Shown: positions 1 through 8,314 of the stretch, one piece after another
Layout: each line of letters opens with the position of its first letter
How positions within the stretch are numbered: position 1 is the first letter of the stretch
NCBI GenBank assembly: GCA_902775375.1
Contig: CACYLU010000002.1
Span: forward strand, 62,001-126,000
Direction of reading: 5' to 3'
From: an uncultured Bacteroidales bacterium
Lineage (GTDB): Bacteria > Bacteroidota > Bacteroidia > Bacteroidales > Bacteroidaceae
Length of the DNA: 64,000 bases
Notes under the pieces: generated by a model
What the model was told of the DNA's origin: nothing
Database searches by the model: none
What the model saw: the letters and a program-made list of their open reading frames with translations, nothing else
Position numbers and translations under genes: made by a program

Positions 1-567
1 AGGCATTGCCTGATTGCCACCTTGTTGACCTGAAACCAGTACTTGTGTAGTCGCTGTTGCTTCGGGAAATGGATATTTTCCGTGCATCTCACTCACGAAA
101 TACTTTCTGAATGGTATAAGGAACAAAATCCCTAAACATCCTCCCAAAAGACTGCTGATAAACACTTGTGTGAAAGTAACTGTTATATCTTCAGGGTATG
201 ACTCTTGAAGAATGTACAAAGCAGGAAGGGTGAAAATGGCTCCAGCTACGATAACGCCAGAACTGGCGCCAATAGACTGAATGATGACATTTTCTCCTAA
301 TGCATGCTTGCGTTTTGCTGCACTTGAAATACCTACAGCAATAATGGCAATGGGAATAGCAGCTTCGAATACCTGTCCTACGCGCAATCCGAGGTAAGCA
401 GCTGCTGCAGAAAACAAAACAGCCATTAGCAAACCCCACATAACAGACCATACATTAACCTCCGGAAATGTCTTATCTGACCCCATTAATGGATTGTACA
501 CTTCACCTGGCTTAAGCTCACGGTAAGCGTTGTCGGGCAGGGAGGTACGTATCTCTTCTTCTTTCAT
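1..567 (-). CDS. OPT-family oligopeptide transporter, N-terminal part (runs off the window)
   Basis: An open frame of 189 codons starts at an ATG on the minus strand and runs without a stop to the left edge, so only the N-terminus is here. It begins with a charged cytoplasmic leader (MKEEEIRTSLPDNAYRELKPG), then two or three hydrophobic segments with Gly/Ala-rich stretches (GLRVGQVFEAAIPIAIIAVG). A KYPFPEATAT-like stretch follows, which is typical of oligopeptide transporter (OPT/YSL) proteins that import peptides or metal chelates across the inner membrane. It starts 12 nt after the DUF1573 gene, so the two are probably co-transcribed. Substrate cannot be inferred from the fragment. Confidence 0.8.
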   Translation of the reverse strand, partial: MKEEEIRTSLPDNAYRELKPGEVYNPLMGSDKTFPEVNVWSVMWGLLMAVLFSAAAAYLGLRVGQVFEAAIPIAIIAVGISSAAKRKHALGENVIIQSIGASSGVIVAGAIFTLPALYILQESYPEDITVTFTQVFISSLLGGCLGILFLIPFRKYFVSEMHGKYPFPEATATTQVLVSGQQGGNQAMP

Positions 568-579
568 TTAAATAGATTC

Positions 580-972
580 TTATTTAGCGCTTGCCAGCAC
601 TTCACCTTCAATAAAAAGCCTTACGGTTTCTGTTTTTGCGTTAGTGCGAATGGTAACAGATTTCTTGAAATGACCTGGATATTTATCGCGTGCGTCATAA
701 GTAACTTTGATAGAACCGGTCTTGCCAGGCATTACAGCTTCCTGACTATATTCTGGGACTGTGCAACCGCAAGAAGCAACAGCTTGGTGTATTACCAATG
801 GAGCGGTGCCTACGTTGGTAAAGGTAAATACAGTACTAACTGTGCCCTTGTCTTGAGAGAAGGCACCAAAATTATGTTCTGTCTTGTCAAACTTAATGTC
901 AGCTTGATTTTGTGCAACTGCGAAACCGATGCAAAGTGTGAGCATCGTGAATACTAACATGATTCTTTTCAT
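580..972 (-). CDS. DUF1573 domain periplasmic protein
   Basis: This 130-residue protein has a signal peptide (residues 1-20, cleavage after CIGFAVA-Q) followed by one DUF1573 Ig-like domain. The family hallmarks are visible: a DFGxF-like turn (EHNFGAF), FTFTNVGTAPLVI, and the conserved ASCGCT cysteine pair near residues 67-70. Such proteins are abundant exported proteins of Bacteroidota. Their molecular role is not established. It is first in a likely two-gene unit with the OPT transporter. A TAACTTTG promoter element is readable on the minus strand at 1051-1058. Confidence 0.88.
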   Translation of the reverse strand: MKRIMLVFTMLTLCIGFAVAQNQADIKFDKTEHNFGAFSQDKGTVSTVFTFTNVGTAPLVIHQAVASCGCTVPEYSQEAVMPGKTGSIKVTYDARDKYPGHFKKSVTIRTNAKTETVRLFIEGEVLASAK

Positions 973-1050
973 TTCTATATTTATTTAGTTTGTTTTTTGA
1001 TTAGCTAATTTATTTAACTATATAATGCATTTTGTTACCTATTACTGTTG

Positions 1051-1058
1051 CAAAGTTA
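1051..1058 (-). promoter_or_regulatory. -7 promoter element for the DUF1573/OPT unit
   Basis: On the minus strand this reads TAACTTTG, a match to the Bacteroidota TAnnTTTG element, about 80 nt before the start codon. No clear TTTG upstream element was found at the usual spacing. Confidence 0.45.
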
Positions 1059-1214
1059 AGAATATATTTTGTAAAAATAATAATTAATGAGAGAAAAGCC
1101 AAATTTATTTGAGTTTTCCGACTTAGAGTAAGTTCCTACTGAGCTAAACTTGAAAATAAATTTGTATATCTAACGATTTTTATCGAATTTTGTATGCTCA
1201 AAGCAGTGTAAGAT

Positions 1215-2201
1215 ATGAAAGAAACAATCAGAATACAGAACTTATCCATAGGATACGTTGGAAATAACAACGTTAATGTGGTAGCGAAAAATATCACTGC
1301 TACTATTTTTAGTGGCGAACTTACATGTCTTTTGGGCGCTAACGGAGTAGGAAAGAGTACACTCTTGCGTACTTTGTCGGCTTTCCAGCCTAAATTAGAG
1401 GGAGAAATATACATTGAAGGCAAGGAAATTAGCGAATTCAATGACAAACAGCTATCGCATGTCATTAGCGTAGTGCTGACTGAAAAGCCAGACATACGAA
1501 ATATGACAGTTGAAGAACTGGTAGGCCTGGGAAGAAGTCCTTATACTGGATTCTGGGGTACCCTTACCCAAGAAGACAAGAAGGTTGTAAACCATTCTAT
1601 TCATTTAGTAGGTATTGATGAACTGCAAGATAGGATGATTCAAACACTTAGCGATGGTGAGCGTCAAAAGGTGATGATAGCTAAGGCTTTGGCCCAAGAA
1701 ACTCCTGTTATTTACTTGGATGAGCCTACTGCTTTTCTGGATTATCCGAGCAAAGTGGAAATGATGCAGCTGTTGTTTAAGTTAAGCAGAGAAACCGACA
1801 AGACTATTTTCCTCTCTACGCATGATTTGGAATTAGCGTTGCAAATCGCTGATAAGTTATGGTTAATGGACAAACAGAAAGGAGTGAGGATAGGGGCACC
1901 TGAAGATCTGTCTTTAGATGGCAGTTTGGGAAGTTTTTTTGCTCGAAAAGGTATTGTGTTTGATCCGGAAATAGGGTTGTTTAGAGTCGAGAATGATTAC
2001 ACTAGACAAATACGTGTTCAAGGTGAAGGTGTTAGAATGATGATGGTATTTAAGGCATTGAAAAGAATAGGAATACAAGGAAATGTTAAAGCAGAAAGTG
2101 AAGATGTTATTGAGGTATTCCCAGACCGTTATCTCTTGCGTCATTTAGGCAATATAACTGAGTGTCTGTCAATAGCTGATTTGCTGAACGAATTGAAATA
2201 A
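1215..2201 (+). CDS. ABC transporter ATP-binding protein, FecE/BtuD type
   Basis: A 328-residue ATPase of the kind that drives import of iron-siderophore, haem or cobalamin. Walker A is GANGVGKST (41-49), the signature is LSDGERQ (about 145-151) and Walker B is VIYLDEP (about 166-172), followed by a switch His in STHD. About 75 residues follow the ATPase core, which is common in Bacteroidota members of this group. No permease or binding protein lies next to it in this window, so its membrane partner must be encoded elsewhere or be shared. The MATE gene follows 18 nt later and is probably co-transcribed. Confidence 0.88.
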   Translation: MKETIRIQNLSIGYVGNNNVNVVAKNITATIFSGELTCLLGANGVGKSTLLRTLSAFQPKLEGEIYIEGKEISEFNDKQLSHVISVVLTEKPDIRNMTVEELVGLGRSPYTGFWGTLTQEDKKVVNHSIHLVGIDELQDRMIQTLSDGERQKVMIAKALAQETPVIYLDEPTAFLDYPSKVEMMQLLFKLSRETDKTIFLSTHDLELALQIADKLWLMDKQKGVRIGAPEDLSLDGSLGSFFARKGIVFDPEIGLFRVENDYTRQIRVQGEGVRMMMVFKALKRIGIQGNVKAESEDVIEVFPDRYLLRHLGNITECLSIADLLNELK

Positions 2202-2219
2202 TCGCACTTCTTTTTTAGA

Positions 2220-3554
2220 ATGGAATCACAAGACAGATACAGAATGCTGACTACTGGCAGTGTGCCTCGTGTTATTAGTACATTGGCTGTGCCTACCATC
2301 ATCAGTATGTTGGTGACCAGTTTCTATAACATTGCTGATACTTTTTTTGTAGGACAGATTGATACTCAATCTACTGCAGCTGTAGGCGTTGTATTCTCAG
2401 TAATGTTTATCATTCAGGCTGTTGGTTTCTTCTTTGGACATGGTTCAGGCAATTATATCTCACGTCAATTAGGAGCTAAGAATCGTGAAGCAGCTTCTAA
2501 AATGGCTGCAACAGGCTTCATTTATTCTGTGATGTTTGCCTCTTTGCTAGCTGTCATAGGATTATTGTTCTTAGAACCGATATCTCTGGCATTGGGTTCC
2601 ACACCCACAGTTTTGCCATATACCAAACAATATCTGTCTATCATCCTTTGTGGTGGTCCCTTTATGGCAGGTCAGATAACGCTCAACAACCAAATGCGTT
2701 TGCAAGGCAATGCTTCCTATGCAATGGTAGGAATCGTGAGTGGTGCTGTTCTGAATGTACTGTTAGATCCACTTTTTATCTTTGTGTTTGATATGGGTGT
2801 TAGCGGTGCTGCTTTAGCAACTGCTGTAGCTCAAATGATTGCCTTCACCATTCAATTGATACAAACCCATAAGGGTGGCAATTTGCGAATACATCTGAGA
2901 GAGTTCACGCCTTCATTGTATTATGTGAATGAAATTATTAGTGGTGGTGCTCCATCATTGACACGTCAGGCATTAGGCAGCATTTCCACAATCTTGCTAA
3001 ATTATGCCGCAGGAACATGGGGTGGTGATGCTGGAATTGCTGGTATGTCGATTGTTAACCGTATGTCTTTCTTTATTAATTCCGTACTGATTGGATATGG
3101 TCAAGGCTTCCAACCCTTGTGTGGATTTAGTTATGGTGCAAAACTTTATGCGCGAGTGAAAGAGGGATTTTGGTTCTGCGTTAAGATAGGCACTGTTTTT
3201 TTGACTGTGGTGGCCGTATTTGGATTTATATATGCAGAAGAAATTGTTGCTCTGTTCCGCGACGACGCTGATGTGATTGTTGTTGGTGCAACAGCTTTTC
3301 GCTGGCAGTTACTAACTTATCCTTTGGGAGCTGTAGTGATGTATAGTAATATGATGATGCAAACTATTCGTAAACCCATAAGGGCCAGTATATTGTCTGC
3401 GGCCCGTCAAGGCATCTTCTTCATACCAGCAATTTTGATTATGCCCCAGTTGTTTGGCATCCAGGGAGTTGAAGCTACGCAAGCTGTTGCCGACTTGCTT
3501 TCTTTCTTATTAGCTATACCACTTTGTGGTAGCGTGCTTAGGGAATTAAATTAA
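2220..3554 (+). CDS. MATE family efflux transporter
   Basis: A 444-residue inner-membrane protein with about 12 hydrophobic segments and the two-fold layout of MATE cation/drug antiporters. The start is characteristic (GSVPRVISTLAVPTIISMLV, then YNIADTFFVGQ). The second half has NRMSFFINSVLIGYGQGFQP, also conserved in the family. It would export organic cations or drugs in exchange for Na+ or H+. It follows the ABC ATPase closely. Its last four bases overlap the end of the convergent XRE gene. Confidence 0.92.
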   Translation: MESQDRYRMLTTGSVPRVISTLAVPTIISMLVTSFYNIADTFFVGQIDTQSTAAVGVVFSVMFIIQAVGFFFGHGSGNYISRQLGAKNREAASKMAATGFIYSVMFASLLAVIGLLFLEPISLALGSTPTVLPYTKQYLSIILCGGPFMAGQITLNNQMRLQGNASYAMVGIVSGAVLNVLLDPLFIFVFDMGVSGAALATAVAQMIAFTIQLIQTHKGGNLRIHLREFTPSLYYVNEIISGGAPSLTRQALGSISTILLNYAAGTWGGDAGIAGMSIVNRMSFFINSVLIGYGQGFQPLCGFSYGAKLYARVKEGFWFCVKIGTVFLTVVAVFGFIYAEEIVALFRDDADVIVVGATAFRWQLLTYPLGAVVMYSNMMMQTIRKPIRASILSAARQGIFFIPAILIMPQLFGIQGVEATQAVADLLSFLLAIPLCGSVLRELN

Positions 3555-3886
3555 TCCTTGATTTCGCCATACTTCTCTTTAAGTGTCTTACACACATTTA
3601 TCAACTCTTGCAATGTGGAAGGCTCATAATGTTCTCCACAGCACAGAATAATAGCGTTTAGTTTAATTCTTGAGTACTTCCCTCTTCTTCCTTTTACAGC
3701 TTCAGTTTCCTGTGCAGCTAACAACTCAGCTGGCGATACATTTAGTGCATTAGCTATCTTCTTGATAGTTTGGAGGGTGGGATTGCGGAGACCTGCATAC
3801 AAGTTGGCCTGCTTAAGTCCAGCTTTCTTAGCTAATTGACTCTTGTTCATCCCGTTTTGTTTTAGAAATTTATCGACGTTGAGCAT
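3551..3886 (-). CDS. XRE-family HTH transcriptional regulator
   Basis: A 111-residue DNA-binding protein. Residues 14-57 form a Cro/C1-type helix-turn-helix (KSQLAKKAGLKQANLYAGL, then TLQTIKKIANALNVSPAELL). The C-terminal ~45 residues resemble no domain I recognise. It converges on the MATE gene, overlapping by 4 nt. A TATTTTTG element lies on the minus strand at 3918-3925. Its target is unknown; nothing in its orientation ties it to the MATE gene. Confidence 0.82.
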   Translation of the reverse strand: MLNVDKFLKQNGMNKSQLAKKAGLKQANLYAGLRNPTLQTIKKIANALNVSPAELLAAQETEAVKGRRGKYSRIKLNAIILCCGEHYEPSTLQELINVCKTLKEKYGEIKD

Positions 3887-3917
3887 AACATATTAATTTA
3901 ATAAGTTTTTGATTTTG

Positions 3918-3925
3918 CAAAAATA
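3918..3925 (-). promoter_or_regulatory. -7 promoter element for the XRE regulator
   Basis: The minus strand reads TATTTTTG, matching TAnnTTTG, about 32 nt before the start codon. The flanking sequence is very AT-rich and no unambiguous -33 element is seen. Confidence 0.4.
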
Positions 3926-4111
3926 ATAATATTAATCAATCATACAAAAAAATATAATCTTTTTTATTTATGAAAACGTCAAAACATGTTGAATAACAAT
4001 ATATTTTGGTATTGATATCCTTTTTAGAGTGAAATTATGAACAGCAAATGTTAGCTGTGTAAAACAAACTACGAGAGAATGGTGAATAAATAAAAAAAGA
4101 TAAATAGATAC

Positions 4112-5170
4112 CTATTTCTTGAGCACCCATGCCGCATCGAATTGGCCATTTGCCTTGAAATCTTGTATGGCACGATATGCATCAATTTCGTTTTCAAAAG
4201 AATCAACGCAAACACGAGCTTTTCCATCTCCAATGATAGGTTTTGCGTGAGAATACCCCATTTGGATAAGGCGTTGTGCTTCTTTCTCTGCTAATTCAGC
4301 ATTTCCCATACTGGCCACAATGACATTATACAGCTTTTGGACTTTTGCTGAGTTAGAAATAGATTTTGCAACCTCTTGCTTGCTACTTTCTGCTTGGGAA
4401 GTTGTAGAAGGCTGATGGGTAATAATCGAACTGATAGCTATTGATTCCTTTATTATTTCCTTTGGAAGTACGCTTGCTTCGGCATTGTAGATGTCAATTT
4501 TATCTACAGGTTGATAGAAGAAGAATGAACCAATTACAAGGATGATAATAGCTGCTGCAGCTGCCGCATTGCGCCAATACTTGTTGAAGTCCACTTCCTT
4601 AGTTTCTTGCTGAATCTTCTTCTCTGTTTGTTCTTGAGGAATGTCAACTGCAACAGCAGCTACTTCAGGAGTCTGCTCAGAAATTGATTGTTTAGCAGGA
4701 GTATCTATCTGGCTGTATTCGGCAACCTTTCCCTGCTCTGCTGGTAAATCCTTCAATTCTTTCATTTTGAAACTATCCAGACCATATAAGTCAGGTGTTG
4801 CCAAACGATAGTCAAAAGGATTAAACTCGTATTTCCCATGAATGTTATAGCGAAGCTCGCCTACATCGTTTAACTCAATATGTCCAGTTTCATGAATAGA
4901 GGAAATCAGTTCTTCCGATTGTTGCTGTATTATCTTTACAGCTTCAGGGAATGAAAATCCATATACTGACATATAAGATTGAGCCAACAATCCATCGTTG
5001 ATGCGAAGTTGGGGATTAAAACCCATTACACGCATAGGAGGCAAGAAAACAAAATCTTCGTTTTCTTGCTGTGCAGGAGCGTAATGAGCGATAAAACCAC
5101 CAAAACCTGGAACAATTACACAATCATTCTCCAGTAATAACGATGCGATATGACGAGCTAATTCATTCAT
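4112..5170 (-). CDS. HU/CCDC81-type and SPOR-domain membrane protein
   Basis: I take the start at MNELARHIASLL, because nine in-frame residues upstream lack the conserved opening. The protein is about 352 residues. Residues 1-120 are the HU-like domain pair seen at the N-terminus of Bacteroidota SPOR proteins (CVIVPGFGGFIAHY is diagnostic). A charged, Gln/Glu-rich linker follows, then one transmembrane helix (about 200-217, AAAAAAIIILVIG). The C-terminal SPOR domain starts at KLYNVIVASMGN. SPOR domains bind denuded peptidoglycan at division sites, so this protein probably links a cytoplasmic HU-like module to the cell wall. It is divergent from the DUF4738 gene. Confidence 0.85.
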   Translation of the reverse strand: MNELARHIASLLLENDCVIVPGFGGFIAHYAPAQQENEDFVFLPPMRVMGFNPQLRINDGLLAQSYMSVYGFSFPEAVKIIQQQSEELISSIHETGHIELNDVGELRYNIHGKYEFNPFDYRLATPDLYGLDSFKMKELKDLPAEQGKVAEYSQIDTPAKQSISEQTPEVAAVAVDIPQEQTEKKIQQETKEVDFNKYWRNAAAAAAIIILVIGSFFFYQPVDKIDIYNAEASVLPKEIIKESIAISSIITHQPSTTSQAESSKQEVAKSISNSAKVQKLYNVIVASMGNAELAEKEAQRLIQMGYSHAKPIIGDGKARVCVDSFENEIDAYRAIQDFKANGQFDAAWVLKK

Positions 5171-5220
5171 ATTTTGTTGCGAAGTTACGAAAAACATTTC
5201 ATACTCTCAAAAAAAAAGAT

Positions 5221-5228
5221 TAAATTTG
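5221..5228 (+). promoter_or_regulatory. -7 promoter element for the DUF4738 lipoprotein gene
   Basis: TAAATTTG matches TAnnTTTG, 26 nt before the start codon, in the 84-bp divergent gap with the HU/SPOR gene. Confidence 0.45.
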
Positions 5229-5254
5229 TGGAGTATATTTTAAGATACGGTTGA

Positions 5255-6052
5255 ATGAAGTCGGTTAAGTATATATGTCTCATGTGCTTTGTTATGCTCG
5301 CTGCGTGTCAGGAAGGTAGCCGTTTGCAGCGAATGGCAGAAGACAAAGTGGCTAAGGATTTATTACAAGGTATTTGGGTGGATGATTCCTCCGATTTGCC
5401 TGTATTTATGGTAGTTGGCGATACCTTGCATTATTCCGACCCGAACGCAGTTCCAATCCTTTTTAAGATTATACGTGATTCTATTTATTTGTTGGGTGTT
5501 GATACCATCTCTTATAAAATTGAGCGTCAGGGAGAAAGCACATTTTGGTTCACTACTGCTACAGATGAACTCATGAAGTTGCACCGTTCAGAATATGAAG
5601 AAGATCTTTTGGTATTTAATCGCGAAAAGGAACCTGTACAGGTAAATAATGTTATCCAACAATATGTCGAGAAAGACAGCATAATTGTTTATGACGATGT
5701 CCGCTATCGTGGCTATGTTTTCATCAACCCCACTCATTATAAAGTAGTCCGTACATTGTTCGACGAAAATGGCTTAGGAGTTGAGAGTGTTTACTACGAC
5801 AACATTATCCACATCTGTGTGTATAATGGGGCTAGAGAGTTGTATGGTAGGGATATTAATAAACAACTGTTTAGTGAGTATGTAGATGCAGGAGAATTGT
5901 CTTCTTCTATCTTGTCAGATATGGACTTTGTGGCTGTTGATAACGAGGGCTATCATTATCGTGCCATGCTGACAGTGCCAGAGAGTGCCGCATCACAAGT
6001 ATTCGAGTTACTTATATCTCCTGAGGGTACGCTTCAAGTTAAGGCAGAATAG
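5255..6052 (+). CDS. DUF4738-like lipoprotein
   Basis: A 265-residue exported lipoprotein. The signal peptide ends in a lipobox (VMLAAC, Cys at residue 18). The mature part is rich in beta-strand-like segments with pairs such as FMVVGDTLHYSD and TISYKIERQGE. It resembles the DUF4738 family of Bacteroidota lipoproteins, for which no function is known. It stands alone: the neighbour upstream is divergent and the DEAD-box gene downstream is convergent. Confidence 0.7.
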   Translation: MKSVKYICLMCFVMLAACQEGSRLQRMAEDKVAKDLLQGIWVDDSSDLPVFMVVGDTLHYSDPNAVPILFKIIRDSIYLLGVDTISYKIERQGESTFWFTTATDELMKLHRSEYEEDLLVFNREKEPVQVNNVIQQYVEKDSIIVYDDVRYRGYVFINPTHYKVVRTLFDENGLGVESVYYDNIIHICVYNGARELYGRDINKQLFSEYVDAGELSSSILSDMDFVAVDNEGYHYRAMLTVPESAASQVFELLISPEGTLQVKAE

Positions 6053-6120
6053 AATATTAAGTAATAGTCAAATTTATTTTGATCTAATTTTCAAAAAGTT
6101 ATCAGTGTTTATTTAAACGA

Positions 6121-7332
6121 TTACTTTTTGTTGTATTTCTTTCTCGGAGTGCTTGAAGCACGCGTCTTTTTCTTCTTAGGATTGTAAACCGGTGTCTCGC
6201 CTAATTCTGCAGGAACAGGAATCTTATAAATGTTTTTTCCAATAAAATCCTCAATTTTGCCAAATTCAGTCTGCTGGTCATCGCTAACGAATGTAATTGC
6301 CAGACCATCGTTATTGGCGCGAGCCGTACGTCCTACACGGTGTACATAGTCCTCGCAATCGTATGGAACATCGTAGTTCACTACCAAACGAATATCATCC
6401 ACATCAATACCCCTTGAAAGGATATCTGTTGCCACCAGTATATCAATCTTTCCAGCTTTAAAACGATACATCACATCGTCACGCTGCGACTGTTCCAGAT
6501 CCGAGTGCATGGCATCTGCATTCAGCCCTTTTTGTCTGAGAGCATTAGCCAACTCTTTCACTTTCACTTTCTTGGAGGCAAAGATAATCACGCGCTCTGG
6601 TTTCGTCTCATTAAACAAACTGAGAATGATGCCCAACTTCTGGTGCTCGTGGCAAATATAAGCAGCTTGTATGATTTTCTCAGCAGGTTTTGATACGGCT
6701 ATCTTCACTTCCACAGGATCATCGAGAATTTTCTTTGCCAATTGTTGTATTTTTTCTGGCATAGTTGCTGAGAACATAATGGTTTGACGATATTTTGGCA
6801 AGAAACTTACAATCTGCATGATGTCATCGTAGAAACCCATATCGAGCATGCGGTCTGCCTCGTCAAGAATAAAGAAACTTACTTTAGAAAGATTGACATA
6901 TCCCAAACTTAAATGTGCTAGCAGTCTTCCTGGAGTGGCAATTACCACATCAGCACCCATTGTCAGACCGCGTTTCTGCTGTTCAAAGGCCACACCATCA
7001 CCACCACCATAAATAGGCACGCTACTTACATTATTCATGTAATAGGAGAAACCCTGCATCTGCTGGTCAATTTGTTGTGCTAATTCACGAGTAGGAGCCA
7101 TGATGATGCAGTGTACGGCATCTTTGGGCAGATCACCAGTTGCTAGTTTGTCAAGTACAGGCAACAGATATGCGGCTGTCTTTCCTGTACCAGTCTGGGC
7201 CACACCTATCAAGTCGCGCCCCTCTAGTAATACGGGAATTGCTTGCTCCTGAATGGGAGTACAGTCCTCGAAGTGCATATCCCAAAGTGCATCAAGTACA
7301 TCATCATGTAAGTCAAGATCCTCAAATTTCAT
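6121..7332 (-). CDS. DEAD-box RNA helicase (RhlE-like)
   Basis: I start at MKFEDLDLHDDVLDAL, which is where the Q-motif region of this family begins; eight in-frame residues upstream are unlikely to be translated. All helicase motifs are readable: I (AQTGTGKT), Ia (PTRELAQQ), II (DEAD in ILDEADRMLD), III (SAT), V (ATDILSRGIDV) and VI (HRVGRTAR). A basic Lys/Arg-rich tail at the C-terminus probably contacts RNA. The 403-residue length fits RhlE-type helicases that act in ribosome assembly and mRNA decay. It is monocistronic as far as can be seen. Confidence 0.92.
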   Translation of the reverse strand: MKFEDLDLHDDVLDALWDMHFEDCTPIQEQAIPVLLEGRDLIGVAQTGTGKTAAYLLPVLDKLATGDLPKDAVHCIIMAPTRELAQQIDQQMQGFSYYMNNVSSVPIYGGGDGVAFEQQKRGLTMGADVVIATPGRLLAHLSLGYVNLSKVSFFILDEADRMLDMGFYDDIMQIVSFLPKYRQTIMFSATMPEKIQQLAKKILDDPVEVKIAVSKPAEKIIQAAYICHEHQKLGIILSLFNETKPERVIIFASKKVKVKELANALRQKGLNADAMHSDLEQSQRDDVMYRFKAGKIDILVATDILSRGIDVDDIRLVVNYDVPYDCEDYVHRVGRTARANNDGLAITFVSDDQQTEFGKIEDFIGKNIYKIPVPAELGETPVYNPKKKKTRASSTPRKKYNKK

Positions 7333-7434
7333 CTCTTTACCTATTTTCGGCTGCAAAATTAGGTAAAATTTCAGCCCCTTTAGCTAAATAAGATAAAAAA
7401 AACGGCACAATTATTATGTTTTTTAGCATATTTC

Positions 7435-7465
7435 TTGGCAGTTGTTAGAATTATCTTTTACTTTG
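7435..7465 (+). promoter_or_regulatory. Promoter of the thioredoxin-fold gene
   Basis: TTG at 7435-7437 and TTACTTTG at 7458-7465 are separated by 20 nt. This is close to the Bacteroidota pattern, with one mismatch in the -7 element. Confidence 0.5.
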
Positions 7466-7549
7466 CATCCGATTTCGTGAGGAAATCATGATAAGAATGA
7501 ACGGCTACGGTCGTTGAATCTTACTTCAGTATTAACTAAAACGGATTAC

Positions 7550-8080
7550 ATGAGGTATTATGTAAATTGGTTTTTTGTTGTAATATTGATTAGTTCCTTG
7601 ACATCATTTATTGAGAAAGACAGACCAGTTGAAGGTCTCAGCATTGGAGAATATGCGCCAGATTTTGTGATGAACGGTGATGCCTCTAATGCAACTGATT
7701 CGGTATATAGCAGCCTTTCTGCGTTACATGGTAACTATGTACTGGTAAATTTCTGGGCTTCTTATGATGCAGCATCGCGCATGCGGAATATAGAGTTGAA
7801 CCGTGCATTGCTCGATGAAGAGGATACCCAGCATAGTGTAAAGTTTGTTTCCGTATCTTTCGACGACTATGTGTCGATTTTCCGTGAAACAGTTCGTAAG
7901 GACGGTATAGTTGGTGCTGGGTGTTTCGTTGAAACAGAAGGCGTTAAGTCCAGTATCTTTAAGGATTATAACTTGAAGAAGGGCTTTACTAACTATCTAC
8001 TGGATGAAAATGGTATGATAATTGCCAAAAACATCTCGGTTGCAGAGCTTTCATCTTATTTGAATAAGCGTCATTCGTGA
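7550..8080 (+). CDS. Thioredoxin-fold (TlpA-like) membrane-anchored protein lacking the CxxC motif
   Basis: I start at MRYYVNWFFVV; an upstream in-frame TTG adds twelve residues of no recognisable kind. The 176-residue protein has an N-terminal hydrophobic anchor (about 4-18) and then a redoxin-like fold: IGEYAPDFVMNG, NYVLVNFWASYD, VKFVSVSFDDY and a final FTNYLLDENGMIIAKN. Where TlpA/ResA proteins have WCxxC, this one has WASYDAAS with no Cys. The cis-Pro before the last strand is also absent (GFTNYLL). It therefore cannot do standard thiol-disulfide exchange. It may be a binding or scaffold relative of TlpA. Confidence 0.75.
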   Translation: MRYYVNWFFVVILISSLTSFIEKDRPVEGLSIGEYAPDFVMNGDASNATDSVYSSLSALHGNYVLVNFWASYDAASRMRNIELNRALLDEEDTQHSVKFVSVSFDDYVSIFRETVRKDGIVGAGCFVETEGVKSSIFKDYNLKKGFTNYLLDENGMIIAKNISVAELSSYLNKRHS

Positions 8081-8175
8081 CTATTAGAGCAAGTAAGCTG
8101 AATGTTTACAAACAATTGAGGACTGATTACAACAAAAAAGAAATCAAGGCATATATGTCTTGATTGAAGAAACAA

Positions 8176-8211
8176 GGCTCGTATGGAAACACTTCCATTC
8201 GGGCTTTTTTT
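8176..8211 (+). terminator. Rho-independent terminator after the thioredoxin-fold gene
   Basis: A hairpin with stem GGCTCGTATGGAA against TTCCATTCGGGCT (a few mismatches or wobbles) is followed by a run of seven T on the plus strand. Confidence 0.7.
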
Positions 8212-8230
8212 GTTTCCCTTTGCTATGAAC

Positions 8231-8275
8231 GAAAAAAAGTGGCTGTCAATTTCCACGCTTGGACGACAGCCACTT
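8231..8275 (-). terminator. Rho-independent terminator of the FadL-like gene
   Basis: AAGTGGCTGTC (8237-8247) pairs perfectly with GACAGCCACTT (8265-8275) across a 17-nt loop. On the minus strand it is followed by a T run, so it stops transcription from the FadL-like gene. Confidence 0.75.
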
Positions 8276-8314
8276 CAACTGAAGCAATTATTATATTGTT
8301 TAGAAACAATAGTC

